This document shows, piece by piece, positions 12,189 through 25,199 of a stretch of 64,000 bases of DNA; positions within the stretch are counted from its first letter, which is position 1, and each line of letters begins with the position of its first letter. The DNA comes from Bugula neritina (lineage: Eukaryota; Bryozoa; Gymnolaemata; Cheilostomatida; Bugulidae): contig OZ037767.1 in NCBI GenBank assembly GCA_964035545.1, positions 7,306,207 through 7,370,206 on the forward strand. The letters are read 5' to 3'. Under the pieces are notes generated by a model. It ran no database searches. It saw only the letters and a program-made list of their open reading frames with translations, and had not been told where the DNA came from. Made by a program: the position numbers and the translations under genes.

Positions 12189-15100
12189 ATGGTTGTTCAA
12201 AAGTTCTCTGAAACCTTCTGGGTAAGGTCTCTATATAACAGTTGTTGCTAGTAATAGATTATATAGGACTAAGTTGTTTACTATTTCTTTCTTTTTTCAG
12301 CCAAAAGTTCGAAAGATTTCATTTTAATTTAAAAATTTATTCTTTAGAGCCCCGACTTTACCTCTACAGCCGGGTTTGATGCTCTAGTCAAGAAAAATAA
12401 AGATGGTAAAACTTCTTCCAAAGAAATTGAGTATTTTATAAAGGAAAGGTAAGCATCAGGTGATATAACCTACGTGTGTATGCATATACATGCATATTAA
12501 TATTGCATTACTTTTAACCTATAAAGTTGTTAATACAATGGATGTATTGTAGTTATATATAATAGCTAGCAGGTAGCTGGTATGCTAGTAAAAATTTAAT
12601 ACAAAAAGGTTTTTGTAGAGTATTTGGCAAACAGATATGGATGTGTTATACCTTATCAGAGTACTGTATAGGATATACATGTGCTGCTCATGTTGATTCA
12701 TTTTGTGTAGGGCCAAGATTGAAGATGAATATGCCAAATCTCTGCTGAAATTGTCCAAAGCTTCACTGGGCAGCACAGAATCAGGGTAATCACTTATAAT
12801 TTTATGAAATAATTTTGACTATATTTATTTCACTTGGCTATCACTTGATTGAATCTCAAAATGTTGTAAGTTTTTTTTCACACTCTCAAAGTGTAGGTAA
12901 AACATGTGATCCCATAAAATGACTAGCAAACGAAGGATAATTTGATCTCAAATATTCAATTTGCAATTGAGTTTATATTCATTAGATTCTAAAGCAACTT
13001 GAGTATTATTTGAAAGCTAAGGTTTATTTTTCAATAGTTTCGAAAAGTAATAGTTAGCATTTCAATAGACAATCATTTTAATTTTTAAAATAATAACATT
13101 CTTTATTTTTTAAGACAAATGTGTGCAGCCATAAATCAAGGAGGTTTTTTTTTGGGAGAAACAAACAATCGAACTGAAATTATTACAGTATATTATTTAA
13201 CTTATTTAAATTTTCCGCATCAATATATTTGTTCATGTACAGTAATTACATCAAGTTTTAATTTAACTAAAAAACACAACTTTTATTGCAAGCACTCATT
13301 TTCTGAAGTTACTTCTGTCTGGTGCACTCCTTCTTGCTGTCTGGCAGGTCTCTAAAAGATGTTTTGACTGCTTTGAGAAACAATGTTGAGAAGTTGTCCT
13401 ACTTGCACCAGGATCTTAGCCAGATCCTGTTAGACCAGGTTGACCGTGTCCACGCAGAACGGGACAAGTTTTCTAGTCAGTGCAAGGTGGTCGAGGAGTC
13501 AGTTAAACGTCTCCAGGGAATGAAAAAGGACCTCCATAAGCAGACAATAGCCGTGAGAAAATAATAAAGATAACTGCTTTGGCAATTTTCTTATTTTCAA
13601 TTCAGCTCATTAGAGTAGATAATGTCATATGACATTCATTCGATAATATCACGGTGGTTCAGATATAAAACATGCATGAACTTTAAATGTGATCCTATTA
13701 CTTCATTCGAGGATTGCCAAATGAATTAAACATTCAAGAGAGAGATCTATTGGTTTATGACTTCCGCTGTCAACATGTATTGACAGTTAATCCTCCAAGG
13801 TTCTCCATGGTTTATTGGCATAAACAAATGTTATGCCAATAAACCATAGAGAACCTTTAAAATTTTGTGCAAAGCAGTAAATTTTAAAAGTTCTTAAAAT
13901 CTTAAACTGGGAAAATCTGAAGATAAAACTATATCCTGATTTATTGAAATACCTGATGAAACAACATATTTTACTTTAGAATCAGTCACTGTAGTAGCCA
14001 AATTTTTATTCCAGAGTTCAATATCGTATCAGAAAAAATCAGAGGCGTATGAGGTAAGCATTCAGGCATGCAATGCAGAAAGGGCTCAGGCACAATCCAT
14101 TGGCAACCCTCCTAAAGCTCTACGGGAACTTGAAAAGGTAAAATTATGTAAATATATGCATGTGTGAGTGTGTTTATGCGTATGTATATATACGTCTGTG
14201 CTGCTTATTTATAGCTCAAATATTTTTACACGAAATCTGTTGAAATAGCACATTTAGTGTAGAAATATTGCACATTTAGTGTAGAAATATTGAAACAATT
14301 TTATCTGCTAATTTTGCTACACGTACAGCAGAATAGACAGAAGTTGCTACTAGTCAACCAATACCAATTTGCTAGTAACTCTGTAGAAGCTGAATAATTT
14401 ACATTCTCAGCTGCTCAATAGTATGCTTACTAGTATGTATGGCCAGTAGTACGAATGCTACTGCCTAATGTGTGTACAGTGCTGATCTATTTAAGCTGTG
14501 AAATGCTAGAATCAACTAGAAGTGCTATTCAAGTACACTCTAGAGTCTAGATGATACACTTCCCTCTCCTAACTACCTATTGCTCATGTTAGTTCCTAGT
14601 AGCTTTGGATAATGCTGAGTTATCTGACAATATGTATGTATGTATGTATGTACACTTCCTTTATGTTAAAGAGTCTAGTGTGCTATGTTTACATTTACAA
14701 CACAAGCTCGCAAGTATTTTATATGTCCAGCTTGAAGCTAAATCATCAAAGTGTAAGGATGAAAAGTTCAAGGCTGATGACATCTACAAAGGGCTGGTGC
14801 GCCAGCTGGAAGTGACCAGAGCCAGCTGGGAGACGGAGATGGAGACAATGTGTGACACGTTTCAGCAGGTGGAGAACGACAGAATTCTCTTCTTCAGGAA
14901 CGAACTCTGGGCTCTAACTAACTTTGACTCCAAGACGCTGTTTGATCAAGACCAGGTAAAAGTAAACAGCACAGTATACATTCATTAAAGACAGTTTGAT
15001 TTTATTTATTTTTCTGTTAATTTTTACTCTTCATAGTTTATGTTTACAGTAATTTATATGGTATAATATTATAGTATAATACATTACCTGAGGTAGGTGC

Positions 15101-16267
15101 AGTAATAGAGAAATTGGGAAAAGCCTGTGTTCTAGATTAGAAATGTAGCATAAGAAGTTATGTTCACGTAAGAATTTCAACCTGTGCCCCTAACTAAAAT
15201 TTAATAATGAAATTAAAGAACTTGGGCTTTCTCAATCTCTCCACTACTGCTTCTAAGGAGGATTATCATTGGTATAACAAGGGAAGTTATTCCCTTTATT
15301 AACTTATGTCAAGGAAATAATATATAGATTAGTGACACTTTACGCCAAGTCTAGCAGCTGCTTTATTATCCCTTGTTGTTGGCAGGTGAATGAAGAAGCT
15401 CGGTTGGTGATAACTAAGTGTGACCCAGATAGTGACATACAAGAGTTTATATACGTTCATCAGACTGGGTCAGTTAGACCAGGTATACTCGTATTCATAT
15501 ACTTTACCTCTTCACTTCCTGTAGAGCTATGACCTTCACAACATTTGCAACACCACAATATGAAATATATCATATTTCTTTTGAATTTGTTTTCCGGCAT
15601 ACCTTCAAAAATAATTAATAGTATGTTAGTTCACGGTGTAAAATTACTGGATTTTATCATAATGCCCATAGCTATTCTTTCTTAACCTATTGAGACTATA
15701 ATGAATATCGCTAATTTATTTTTATAGATGTATTGACAAATATCCACTGTGAATCTAATTATATGTAAACTTTGTGAGATATTATTACTGAATAAGATGA
15801 AGATAGAGAAAATTACATTTTCATTCTTATTGCTATACAGCCGGAACTAAGGGGTTAGAGCACCGGTTAAGTAAACACTGAGGTCATGGGTTCATTTCTC
15901 AGTTAAAGCCATTGGTGATGTCAGAAATGACATTCAGTCATATCTGCTCCTTTACCACAATAGAGAAAAGTTCTTAATCTGCTTAAAAAAGCCTTTCCAT
16001 ACATAATATGTATGGAAAGGCTTTTTTGTTATGTATATATATAATATAATCTATTTTGTAGCCCAAATTCTATATGAAGACTTTGATGCAAAAGGTGGTC
16101 GGAGTGCTATTAGACCCACCTTACCTCATGTCCAGCGCCCTGCAGCCCCTCCACCAACTTCTGCCAGCACTTTCTTTACTGATAACGGAACACACGCTAC
16201 AGGTGGGGTAACTCCCGATGTGTTGTCAGAGTTAAATTCTGTTATCTCTTCACCCAATACAGTATAG
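12189..16267 (+). CDS. PSTPIP: PSTPIP-type F-BAR domain protein, no SH3
   Basis: Exons: 12189-12221, 12348-12448, 12711-12785, 13348-13552, 14015-14137, 14731-14955, 15386-15482, 16062-16267. Total 1065 nt, 354 aa. The 11-codon first exon reads MVVQKFSETFW and joins SPDFTSTAGFDALVKK, the classic F-BAR opening. That fit is why I chose this ATG. The F-BAR domain (residues about 5-290) continues with KIEDEYAKSLLKLSKAS and later LRNNVEKLSYLHQDL. It ends with EFIYVHQTGSVRP, as in PSTPIP proteins. F-BAR dimers bind and bend membranes and link them to actin. After the domain come a YEDF motif and a Pro-rich tail ending SVISSPNTV. There is no SH3 domain, so it resembles PSTPIP2 in layout. An AATAAA lies 30 nt after the stop. 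Introns carry a SINE, a MITE and a hairpin pair. Confidence 0.88.
13797..13857. repeat. 26-bp stem hairpin (one mismatch, 9-nt loop)
   Basis: Arms 13797-13822 and 13832-13857 are inverted copies differing at one base, with a 9-nt loop. A second small palindrome, ctgtcaa...ttgacag (13767-13786), sits immediately before it. Both are in the F-BAR intron after the exon ending at 13552. Could be a tiny foldback element or a hairpin RNA; nothing in the sequence decides this. Confidence 0.8.
15088..15262 (-). mobile_element. MITE copy B, inverted relative to copy A
   Basis: The reverse complement matches copy A over its full length, including both termini and the internal words gttctagattagaaatgtag and gaatttcaacct on this strand. 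Located in the F-BAR intron between the exons ending at 14955 and starting at 15386. With copy A it forms an inverted pair about 3.1 kb apart. Confidence 0.8.
15838..15966 (+). mobile_element. tRNA-derived SINE, copy A
   Basis: An A-box-like region (aaggggttagagc) and a B-box-like word (gggttcatttc) sit about 35 nt apart, as in tRNA-derived Pol III promoters. The tRNA-like head is followed by a tail ending tatctgctcctttaccac. Copy B at 54230-54358 (minus) shares both head and tail with indels. Lies in the last F-BAR intron. Confidence 0.7.
15985..16027. repeat. Perfect 21-bp hairpin with 1-nt spacer
   Basis: Arms 15985-16005 and 16007-16027 are exact inverted copies around a single A. It starts with A6 and ends with T6, and lies directly after SINE copy A and 35 nt before the acceptor of the final F-BAR exon. 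In RNA it would form a near loop-free stem next to a 3' splice site. Confidence 0.95.
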
Positions 16268-16296
16268 CTAATAGTAGGAACTCAGTCTAGTATATA

Positions 16297-16302
16297 AATA
16301 AA
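16297..16302 (+). promoter_or_regulatory. Poly(A) signal AATAAA of the F-BAR gene
   Basis: Canonical hexamer 30 nt after the stop codon. If used, the 3' UTR is very short. Confidence 0.6.
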
Positions 16303-16624
16303 AACCAAGTCTAGCGGCACCAGCCAGCTGTTTCCTGTTATTTGTTTTGCTACTTCCAATGTCTCCTTTTAATTCACTGAGACTATTTTAGGCCATGTTT
16401 TTTAGCTTATTTTATTGCCTACAGCTATCGCTAGGGATGATTTAGTAGGCACCTGCTAAAAATACTCCATAGATTTAGTCTAACTGCATGCACATTGTGT
16501 CTGGCTAGACCTAAACATCTTGCTATATAAGCTGGCGTTTCCTATATGCTGCTTGTGTTTTGTATACCAGTGAATGATGATGAACTGCTAGATCCCACAT
16601 ACTCATCCATAAGGTAGTTCTAAC

Positions 16625-16805
16625 TACTACCTCTTCCATATAAAGATGGTGTGAGTAGAAGTGCTACTACTTACTAACTACTAGTTGATAGTTACTAGCT
16701 GCTAGTTACCAGCTATTAGTTAGAACTCTTAGTTACTAGTTACTAGTTACTAGTTAGAACTATTAGCTAGTAGTTAGTAGTTACAAGTTACAGCTAGTAG
16801 CTAGT
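16625..16805. repeat. Degenerate tandem repeat of TAGTTACTAGT-like units
   Basis: Irregular repetition of agttactagt, gttagaac and tagctagt words, partly palindromic, in the spacer downstream of the F-BAR gene. Confidence 0.7.
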
Positions 16806-18769
16806 AACTGCTCTGCAGTGTGATGACAATCTAGCTCTCCATCTCCCCTACACTTGCTACAGCCAAGTGCAGGATATGATATTATTATAAATACTTACTA
16901 AGTTACAAAGGATGTGTTATAACTGGGCTATTTGATTTTTAAGCTTATTCTGTATACAAAATAATTTAATGTGAAACATAGTATTAGCATTGATGTTATT
17001 TGTGTGTTTGGTTAATATTATGAATGGTAATACTGAATTTTTACTATTTACCAAAAGAAATGTTTTTTCGCCATTGTGATAAATAGTTTTGCAATCAAAC
17101 TTATTTTATAAACAGCTTTGTCAAATAAATCATAATTTAGAGAGTTATAACTAATTTTTTACTATTTAGATACCTAAGCCGTTTGTTGGCATATTTTATA
17201 TGCATTATAAAATTTTCACACAGGCTTAGCAAGAAATCCTTAGCAAGGTTATTAATAAATTATTTTGGTTTTATGCGACAAATATTTTGCAAATCTTAAC
17301 AAGATTCCGAATATTATATTATACTAGTATTATAATTATTATTTTGTATTTTTTAAATTACAAATAAACTTTAGATTCACCTTAATGTTTTTTGGGTTTT
17401 ACCATTGTTTTGTAGAACAACAATAAATAACTTCAAATTGTTTTTCTTCTAGCCTCATTTAGCCATATTTCATATTTTTTTACATTTTGTAATAAAGTTT
17501 GTGAAAACAACCCAAGTTTTAACCTTTGTTTAGTTCTAAACCCATAGTATAACTTATCATTATTCAGGATGCCTTTTAGGTTCAAATTCAATATTTTAAA
17601 AAGAATGCAAGTTGTGTACACAGAGTTATGTTTTGATGGTAGTAAAAGGTCTGTTTACTGTTGCACTGTATTTGATATAACACTGTGCAGCTAATCTATT
17701 ACTCCTTATCTTAAGGCCATGTGCAAACAGCTCAGTGTTTATGGACCCCAAGTGGTATATGCTATAGAATACAAACTGCAATAAGAATCTAATTCTTCAT
17801 CACTATCACTTTGTAGTAGTATATTTTTAGTTATTTATGATCTCACCAAGTGATATATATAGTAGCCTTCAGGTTAGGTTGGGGGGGGGGTAGAGGGTTT
17901 AGTGTATTGATATACGTGTGTATTTATCTTGGCTGTGAGGAGGCTCCAGGTCTTATCCTAATCTGTAGCGGGAGTTAAGGATATGATCTTGGTGCTGAGC
18001 ACTAGCACACCCTAAGGCACTCTCACTGAGTATTCTACACATACTTTACATATGGTACTTTTATTCACAGTTATCATGCAGTCCACACCTACACTATGCG
18101 TCTGTTATCACTGCAGCTAGATTGACTAAAATGAAGTTGTGCCCTCTATGCATATAATACCAAGCAAAGACAAATACAAGAGAGGATAACTGACAGTGAG
18201 TGAGCAGGAGTTTCCGTAGGTATAAAAAAGATGGAGCAGAGGTTTTCTATCTGAGATACTAGTGTCACCAGGAGTACTTGTACTCCTAGTGGTACTTTAG
18301 AGACATCCTTCTTCAAGTTATACTTCACTGTGTGCTATATGCTCTAGGAACATTGTTTTTATAATGGTAAGTATATACATAGAAGAAGGGCTTAAAACTC
18401 AAAAAGTTTAATGCAGAAAAATACAGAGGATGAGGAAGTTGAAAAACATTGCTATATTAAGGCTTAGCTGAATGGTCTGGTGACCTATATTGCTAAAAAA
18501 GCGGTATTGGCTGTTTTATTGGTTAATTAACTGTAGTATAGTTAATTAAATGTAAAATATACAGTAATTAAATTGTCTTTTGTTGTAAATTCTCTCTTTC
18601 TAATTTAATTGTTAATCATAAGGTCTTGGCTATTGTACATTGTTTAGTATATAATTTGCAGTACTTTAACATCTGAAAACATTTATATTAACTTGAACTG
18701 GGAAGTGGATGTGTTAGTATTACAGAAGTATTTCACGATACAAACTCAAATAAACAACCACGAGACCTG

Positions 18770-21700
18770 ATGGTACGTATAATGCATTGGTGATATTGAA
18801 GTTGTAGCTATTAAATAATTGTTAGTCGCATCAAAACCTGTTCCTACAATCTAATGCATATTATATTTTTATAGTAATACCAATATTAGTTAGTTAGAAG
18901 TTACATCCTCTATCGTTGTCCCTATATTTAGACTCACGTGATACAAGCACACTGTTTGCAGTTTTAAATCAAATTTTCATCTATTAAAGTTTCAAAACTA
19001 TCACTAAACAATAACTCAGTAAATATTATTTGAAAGATTAATTCTTATAACAACTATAACTCACTATAAGCACACCTAGTTGCTGCGTATAGTATATTGT
19101 CTATTTAACATCTGATTAGGATGCTATAAACTGCCCACACTTTATCCTGTTTTAGGCTGGAAGGGGTATAAAAAGAGGTATCATTACGCTGCACCTTGGA
19201 CAATGTGGTGTGCAGATTGGTGATGCATTATGGGAACTATTTTGTCTAGAACATGACGTTTGCTATAACGGAAAGCTCAAACAGAAAAACAAAAACAATT
19301 TTGATTTAAGCTCCAATGAAATTTTATTCGAAGAATGCTCGAATGGCAAGTTTGTGCCTAGAGGTGTTCTGTTCGACACTGAGCCATCAGCAATGGGTTA
19401 GTATAATAAACAGAAAATAGATTATGTTTAATTTTACAGTATTGTGAGGTTATCTTATACATGCAGGTCTTCTATGTTATGTTGATAATACAAAGCTTTA
19501 ATATGCTTGCCTGCTTACACTAAATTATATTATTATGCTACATGTGTACCTTATTAAACTAGTAGGAGTAGATGATAGTGCAGACACCAGTCTTATAAAA
19601 ATAGTATTAAGTTAAAACATAAATTACCATTTCAAGGTCTTTAGCGTTCATGTTTATTACTTAATATTTTTGTTAGCTTTCATTTTTCATTTTCCTGATA
19701 TGAATAGCATTGTTGTGATAGTATCACCTAATTCACCGCTCTTTAAATAATTTGCAGCCACACATAACAAACTGACCAATAATCAAAAACAATAAACGAT
19801 AATATTTTATAGCAATAGCAATATGAAAATATGCACAATAAAAAGGAAAACATTTCTAATACATCTAAACTATCACTAAAATGTTAAATGGTAGATGTAA
19901 TAAGAACTGGGAGAAAGAGAAATCTATTCCGGCCAGACTGTATGATATCTGGTAAAGAAGATTCTGGAAATGTATTTGCTAGAGGGTACTATACTCTAGG
20001 TGAAAGCATGAAGGACTTGGTACTGGATAGGATCCGCAAAGTGGTGGGTTGCTTGCAGCTCTGTAACACTACATATTACTTACTAAATAGTATAATACAT
20101 GCTATATAATGTAATAGATATTATATAATACTTAACATTACTTACAAATAGCATAATGCATGTTATATAATGTAATCTATATTATATAATACTAATTAAT
20201 ATAATACATGTTATACAATATCTATAATATAACATACTAATAACTACATAGTATTCAATAACTTATGATCTACTACTATTTACAGTTCAACAATTTGGGC
20301 CTTTATAGATATTTTGCAAAGCCTTGTAACAAATAGAAAAATTATAGGCAGCATTTTCAGTCAATTGCCCAAAACAACTATATACAATTTAAGCAAGAGT
20401 TGAGACTTTTCAACGCACAATAAATATGCTTATGTGTTAACCTGTCACGGTTAGAACAGGTAATAATGCTTGTATTATCTGATTATACCAAGAAGTACTA
20501 AATAGTCAAAAGTATACTTGATATAACTTCATATGCTCATGAAAAGTGCTGTGTAACATTAACCGTTCTGTATTAAATCAAATTCCTTATCAAAATTTTT
20601 TTGTTTACAATCAGAAGATCTGAAATATAATCTGCTTTCTAAATATAGCAAATATATCATACAATCTGAGTTATGGTTGTAAAAATGTATAAAAGCAACA
20701 AAATCAACAAACTGCAGATATTTGTTCTACTTATAATATATCAATTGTGCAGACTGAAGGTTGCAATGGAGTCCAGGGATTCTGTATATTCAGGTCATAC
20801 GGTGGAGGAACAGGATCTGGGTTCGGGTCGGTACTGATGAGCTCCCTAAGAGATGATTATCCTAAGCTAACTCAGGTAAACATTGGTCTATAATTAGAAA
20901 AGTTATACGTCATGGATTTGCTATATGATACAATGCATAAATTGTAAGCACCTCCATCTCTATGAAAAATTGAATTAGAAGGAAAAAAGATGCGTCAAAG
21001 TAATTTTACTTTCTGTTTATTATCTTGAAACCAGCAGTTTAAAAACACAACATTAACTATGCCAATATAATATTTTCTACACAAATTATATGTGTGTATA
21101 AGCATGATGAATCTTACTTCCATAATTAATTTCTGAAAACATTAAATAAGAAAGAAAAAAATGTGCCGTAATAGTCTTACTATCTTGATTTAGTAACATG
21201 AGTTTGTAGCCTCAGTACCTGGCTATAGTAACATGAGTTTGTAGCTTCAGTATCTGACTATAGTAACATGAGTGTGTAGCCTCAGTACCTGACTATAGTA
21301 ACACAAGTTTGTAGCCTCAGTACCTGACTATAGTAACATGAGTTTGTAGCCTCAGTACCTGGCTATAGTAACATGAGTTTGTGGCCTCAGTACCTGACTA
21401 TAGTAACATGAGTTTGTAGCCTCAGTACCTGACTATAGTAACATGAGTTTGTGGCCTCAGTATCTGACTATAGTAACACGAATGTGTAGCCTCAGTACCT
21501 GACTATAGTAACACAAGTGTGTAGCCTCAGTACCTAACTGTAGTAACTGTTTCAGATCGAGTTAGCAACAGTTCCATCTGGGCAGTATTCAACTGCAGTG
21601 GTCGAGCCGTACAATGCCGTGTTCGCAACACACGAGTCTCTGATGAATTCAGACTGCGCTATCTTCTTTGACAACGAGTCTTTGTACAACATGATGAGTA

Positions 21701-24700
21701 AACAGTTGGAGATGTTCTCACCTACTTACAAAGATATTAATCGTCTTATTTCACAGGTACTCGTGAGATTGTAAATAACCAGTCCATTTTTACACTTTTC
21801 TGCAGCTACCAATAAAAAAGCAACACTTTTTAACAGCATTCAGCTATGCTGAGAGTTTGGCTTAAACTTACTCTAAAACATATTAGAATGTACCAACCTA
21901 TTGTTGTAAAGCAGAAATATTAAAAAATATTACTTGATGCGTTTGAGTTAATTTGCTGTAAATGTCTTTACAGCAAATGCTTTGTATGTTTTACACACGC
22001 AATCAGAATTGCAAAGTTACATTTTCTTTTATTAGAATTATTCTTCCCGAAACAGTTTCTAAATAGCTAAGATTAACTTACTTCATTCTAAGAAACCTGT
22101 ACAGTAATGTTCTTAACTACATCAGGTTGCAAAATTGGCTAAGAAATAGAAGCAGCTAAGTTACGTATGGGTGGCCTTACGCCAAATTATAGAAAAATCT
22201 TCTTTTAGTTAATTTCCGCCATGACAGCCGGGTTGCGATTCTCATCGTTACTAAATATAGACCTCACGGAAGTACAAACAAATTTGGTGCCTTATCCCAG
22301 GCTTCACTTCCCTACAGCTTCTATATCTCCTATAGTTCCTAAGAATGCAGCTTTACCTGCCAACCTACAGGTACAGAATTTATGATATACTGTAATATGA
22401 TTTTATGTATTTCAATTGATAATAAACATGCTATGTATTCTGTAACACAATTTTACATTTTTACCAATACTTTGCATTTCATAATTTACGTAATGAAAGA
22501 TCTTCTTCAGATATGCATTTAAGAATTTACCATGTAATTTAAACAGCTGCATAAAACAGGCAATTTTTTGAAATAGGCCTGTTTTGAATCTCACAAGTCT
22601 TACTGACATTCTTGTTTTTATATTTTGTAGATGAAGAAGGTACAGAAGCAGCCATTCTTTTATTAAAATGAACTTGTGTTTTGTTTGCTAGTTGTGTTTT
22701 GGTGTTTTTCTGCTCCAGTAATTTCCATTCAACGTTAAACTTATATAATATAATATACTTCTGTATATTAATTAAAAAGAATATTTTAATCAACTGAAGC
22801 ATATGTCTTGCATTAAAACAGTAACCTTGTATTAAGAGTAAACTGTTGAATCACTGTTTCAGGTGATGGGCACCGTTAAGATAACTAAGAAACTGTTCTC
22901 TAAACATAACTTCACACTAATGGTGGATCCCAACAATGGTAAATACATGAGCTGCTGCATCATGTATCGAGGTCAAGTCTTACCAAAGGAAATTAACTCT
23001 ACGATCCACATCTTGAAAAGGTAAGGCAGCTCTGGCATTAAAACAGGTAGATAGGTACACATGATGTGAATCGTTGTACTGATGAATAATACATATATTA
23101 CTATAGACACAAACATACTACATAATTGTAACAAATTTTATAAAAGATTTTACGGCAAATTTTTACAAAATTGCCAGTTTTTTCTAAAGCAAATTAAATT
23201 TCATAAAACTAACGCATGTATACAAATAATGATGTATTGCAGCTTTAGCTAATAAAATCACTTTATATATAATATATATAACAAGATAATTCAGGTCGAG
23301 CATATATAACGTCCTATGGTTATTTTTAGAACAAGATCCATACAATTTGTGGATTGGTGTCCAACTGGTTTTAAGATTGGTATAAACCACTCCAAGATGG
23401 TCATACCGAGATCTCTAAATATGGAGGCTGTAAGTAGAAAACAAACTTCAAGAAATTCAGACACTTTGAGTTAGTTAAGAAAAACTAAATTTCATATTTA
23501 ATATATTTAATAATTATGCATTTCTTACAGAAAAACCCTAACAACTTATAACTTATAAAGCTGTCTTCTTAAATTTTATATGTGCCAAAACTTTGTCTTA
23601 ACATTTCATTAAACAGGCAAACACGTCTGCTATTATGTTGGCCAATACCACGTCTATTCAAGAGTTCTGGAAGGTTCTCAACACCAAGTATGATTTAATG
23701 AACAGGAAAAGGAGCTTTTGGCATCATTACATACAGGAAGGGATGCCAGAAGAAGACTTTAGCGACTTCAGAGAAGATCTAGCAGCTCTAGGTTTGTTGG
23801 GCTAACTATGAAACACTGAGACATGCAGATGGTAGAATTCCATTCATTGATTTTACATACTTAATAAAATTTCTTTTAACTTCTTAATTCTCACCTATCT
23901 CTGTGCTGTTTGGGTAGCGGGTGCTACTTGAACTTCTTAATAATAAAGTTGAAAACAACTCTTCAAATGCATTGAAGAATCTGTCTTGGCTTGATCACAA
24001 TTATTACTTAATATATTGCTCCTCTCTCTTCCAGATCTGCTTACAGTGAGCTTAGCAAACTCATGGGTTTATATTTTGAATGAGCTATTCATGTTCATAT
24101 ATTAGGCTACAAATAGTGACTATAGAGCAACGTGTTTATAATATTACTTACTTTTGAAATACCTCATTTGCTGTGTGCTTCAAAGCTCAGCATATAGTCA
24201 CAGTTATAATACGATTATGTGCATGACATATCTTTTATAGAGATGGACTATTTGGAAGTAGCAGAAGACACCAAGATGGTGGATTATATGGACTGCGAAG
24301 AACACGAAGGTCAAGGTGATGGAAGTAGACTGAGTAAAATACAGGAAATAGATGAGAGTGAGTGCTAAACTTTCCTAAAACTATTAGAGCATCATTTCCT
24401 AACATTTGGTTCTGTGATTTGAGTGTCAGTTTGGCTAAACCACACAGAAGCCATTGTTCAGTGTAGTCCCAGCCTAGCCTCAGAATAGTGAACTTGCTAA
24501 AAGCTCTCTTCACATGAAGCCCCATTAACCAGCACAACCAAATGAGCAATTTTAGCTAGCAACCTAATATCTAGCCCTAGTAGTGTCAGGTTGCAGTTCA
24601 GCACTTTTTGGGAGAGTTTGTCATAGGCAGCTACTCAATAGTTGCAACTGACTATTAGGTGTAAAAAAAGAGTTGGTTAAGTTGATGTACAGCTAACATA

Positions 24701-24951
24701 AATATATGTGCTGCTAAAAGCAATGCTGAAGTTATATTATAAATGAAATGAAAATAAATAAATGAGCTGCTATAACTAGCCATACTGAAGCAAAGCCCCA
24801 CACTGTTGGTTACCAGAAGTTTCGCTGATATTGAAACTAAAAGATTTACACAAATATTGTTGTTGCAGTTGCCACAGAAAACAGAATGTCCCGAACAGGA
24901 AGTCTACCATTGATCTCTCCGGATAGCAGACAGCATTTGGAATCTGGTTAA
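18770..24951 (+). CDS. Divergent alpha-tubulin
   Basis: Exons: 18770-18772, 19156-19396, 19895-20043, 20753-20875, 21556-21756, 22209-22370, 22863-23020, 23330-23429, 23617-23791, 24241-24357, 24869-24951. Total 503 aa. The first coding exon is only the ATG, followed by a GTACGT donor; an intron after codon 1 is usual in alpha-tubulin genes. Tubulin landmarks are present: [20 protein letters not shown] near the N-terminus, GGGTGSG (148-154) of the GTP-binding T4 loop, [23 protein letters not shown] with the alpha-type catalytic Glu (about 260), and [14 protein letters not shown]. It is clearly alpha rather than beta class but strongly diverged. The H1-S2 loop lacks the usual acetylated-Lys TIGGGDD context. 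The C-terminal tail is about 50 residues longer than normal and ends QHLESG, without the EEY end used for detyrosination. A specialised (for example testis or ciliary) isotype is possible but not shown. Confidence 0.9.
21190..21545 (+). repeat. 35-bp minisatellite before an alpha-tubulin splice acceptor
   Basis: About ten units of ctatagtaacatgagtttgt plus agcctcagtacctga, period 35 bp. The last, partial unit (ctgtagtaac) runs into the acceptor tgtttcag at 21555. Each unit contains a TAG-CCTCAG stretch that looks like a weak acceptor. Confidence 0.93.
23887..23926 (+). repeat. Short dispersed word shared with 51834-51873
   Basis: The words ctcacctatctctg and gggtagcgggt, about 12 nt apart, recur at 51834-51873 with ctctgtcctattc between them. 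Function unknown; possibly ends of small mobile elements. Confidence 0.4.
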
Positions 24952-25199
24952 TGATATATTTGCTAGAAATACACTCTGATACAAAACATGATCACAAACA
25001 TTGTATTGATAAATGATTACATAACTATGTTATTTCAAACAAATTTTGCTAAAAAAAAACAAGTAGATTACTACAAAAAAGAGAAAACCACTGAAACTGT
25101 GTCATGGGAAAAGAGAGCTCATGGCTGCGTAACTTCAACGGCTGTATTTGAGCGGAACAATTGCGTAGACTTGATCTAACAGACAAATGTTTTTGATCT

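Larger units (their letters stand above)
16268..18769. other. Spacer between the F-BAR and alpha-tubulin genes
   Basis: No coding signal seen. Contains a tandem block of ctagttactagttagaac-like units (about 16625-16805), a short poly-G run (17881-17890) and AT-rich sequence. The alpha-tubulin promoter should lie before 18770, but I see no defining motif. Confidence 0.6.

Noticed and set aside
15838-15915. Functional tRNA gene
   Set aside because: A- and B-box-like words are present, but no cloverleaf closes and the sequence continues into a SINE tail. The same applies to 54290-54358.
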